5,784 nt of DNA. Source: an uncultured Collinsella sp. Its GTDB lineage: Bacteria > Actinomycetota > Coriobacteriia > Coriobacteriales > Coriobacteriaceae. A program made the translations under genes and the position numbers. This document shows, in pieces, positions 5,075-5,784 of the stretch. The DNA is taken from the NCBI GenBank assembly GCA_905211615.1, contig CAJMBB010000125.1:1-5784 (forward strand), written 5' to 3'. The notes below the pieces were generated by a model. That model was not told the origin of the DNA. It worked only from the letters and a program-made list of their open reading frames with translations, and made no database searches. How positions within the stretch are numbered: position 1 is the first letter of the stretch; every line of letters begins with the position of its first letter.

Positions 5075-5784
5075 CTACGCCTGAACGGCCTTCGTGGTCG
5101 AGGACTTAATTTGCTTGAGACCGACGAGCGCGATGCCGAGCGTCACGACGGCGAGGACGGCGACGGTCGCGAACCCACCGGTGTGCCCGTACGCGTCGAT
5201 GAACGGCCCGGCGATGGCAGAGCCGCACGACGAGCCGATGGCGCAGAGGGTCCCCGTCCACGCGACAGCCTCGGTAAAGCGCATGGGCGACACCAGGTGC
5301 ATCACGATCTCGTTGCCGTTGACGAAAGTCGGCGCCTGGCACAGGCCAGCCGCCAGGTAGATTGCGCCAATCACCCACAGGCTCGGTGCGAGGACGAACA
5401 GGCTCAGGCCGCAGCACAGCACCACGAGGCAGGTGTAGAACCTCCGCCACAGCGGGGTCTTCCAGCGGATGGCGCCGGAGAAGAGCGCGCCGACGAGCGA
5501 GCTAAACGAGAAACAGGAAATCACGAGGCCCGAGACCTGCGGCATGCCCACCTCACGCGCGAACGCCACAATGGAGACACTCGTTGCGTTCTGGAACGCG
5601 CCGAGCCCGAAGTACACGGCGCACAGCGCGACCATACCCGGTCCCCAGATCGACTGCGGGCGCGTGACGGGATTCGCGCGGCCGGCGCGCCTGGAGCCGT
5701 CTGCGCCCGTGGCAGCGTCCGCGCCCGCGTCGAGCACGCCGCCGACGGGTGCCACCTCGCGGCGCTCGGCACAGCTGTGGCGGG
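5075..5784 (-). CDS. MFS transporter, C-terminal half (gene runs off the window)
   Basis: The frame is open to the right edge. It begins in a polar Ala/Gly/Arg-rich stretch (visible residues RHSCAERREVAPVGG onward) like the central cytoplasmic loop of a 12-helix MFS protein. Six hydrophobic segments follow: GMVALCAVYFGLGAF, VSGLVISCFSFSSLVGALF, TCLVVLCCGLSLFVLA, LWVIGAIYLAAGLC, WTGTLCAIGSSCGSAIAGPF and FATVAVLAVVTLGIALVGL. These match TM7-12, and RWKTPLWRR sits in the expected short cytoplasmic loop between TM8 and TM9. A GTG at 5755 could serve as a start but would give an unlikely half-transporter; a start beyond the window is preferred. The substrate cannot be told; the shape resembles drug/sugar efflux-type MFS proteins. 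It ends at TAG (5075-5077), 7 bp from the restriction-enzyme remnant, with no terminator seen. Confidence 0.85.
   Translation of the reverse strand, partial: RHSCAERREVAPVGGVLDAGADAATGADGSRRAGRANPVTRPQSIWGPGMVALCAVYFGLGAFQNATSVSIVAFAREVGMPQVSGLVISCFSFSSLVGALFSGAIRWKTPLWRRFYTCLVVLCCGLSLFVLAPSLWVIGAIYLAAGLCQAPTFVNGNEIVMHLVSPMRFTEAVAWTGTLCAIGSSCGSAIAGPFIDAYGHTGGFATVAVLAVVTLGIALVGLKQIKSSTTKAVQA

Overview
The window looks like a stretch of a high-GC actinobacterial chromosome. The coding parts are strongly GC-biased at third codon positions, and the left edge carries a Tyr-Thr-(Met) tRNA operon. From memory, the ADP-ribosylglycohydrolase most resembles proteins of gut Coriobacteriia (Collinsella/Olsenella/Atopobium type). 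That taxonomic guess is inference and no search was run.

Layout. (1) 1-293, minus strand: tRNA-Tyr(GTA), tRNA-Thr(GGT) and the 5' part of a third tRNA (probably Met), read leftwards from a near-consensus sigma70 promoter. (2) About 300-832: no gene. It holds a few small palindromes and then a striking array of long inverted repeats, each about 56 bp, spaced 80-81 bp apart, in a 241-bp higher-order pattern. (3) 833-4440: an insert between two direct copies of an 11-bp sequence. It carries a macrodomain ADP-ribose hydrolase gene broken at both ends (+), then a two-gene minus-strand operon: a DUF262/HNH protein of the GmrSD/BrxU/SspE type (632 aa) followed 15 bp later by an ADP-ribosylglycohydrolase (391 aa). 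(4) 4452-4660: the array resumes where it left off, then stops abruptly inside a hairpin. (5) 4702-5067: a decayed minus-strand fragment resembling the Res subunit of a type III restriction enzyme. (6) 5075-5784: the C-terminal half of an MFS transporter, running off the right edge.

Main reading. The palindrome array was probably once continuous, and a 3.6-kb module was inserted into one of its spacers. The last spacer of the left array matches its paralogue up to base 832 and diverges at 833, and the right array starts with the same 11 bases and continues with the expected next repeat units. The module pairs a likely modification-sensing nuclease with an ADP-ribose-removing enzyme and sits among remnants of a macrodomain hydrolase and a type III restriction enzyme. 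It therefore looks like a defence hotspot. The idea that nuclease and glycohydrolase form one ADP-ribose-linked defence system is a hypothesis; the sequence shows only that they form an operon. The array itself has no function I can name.
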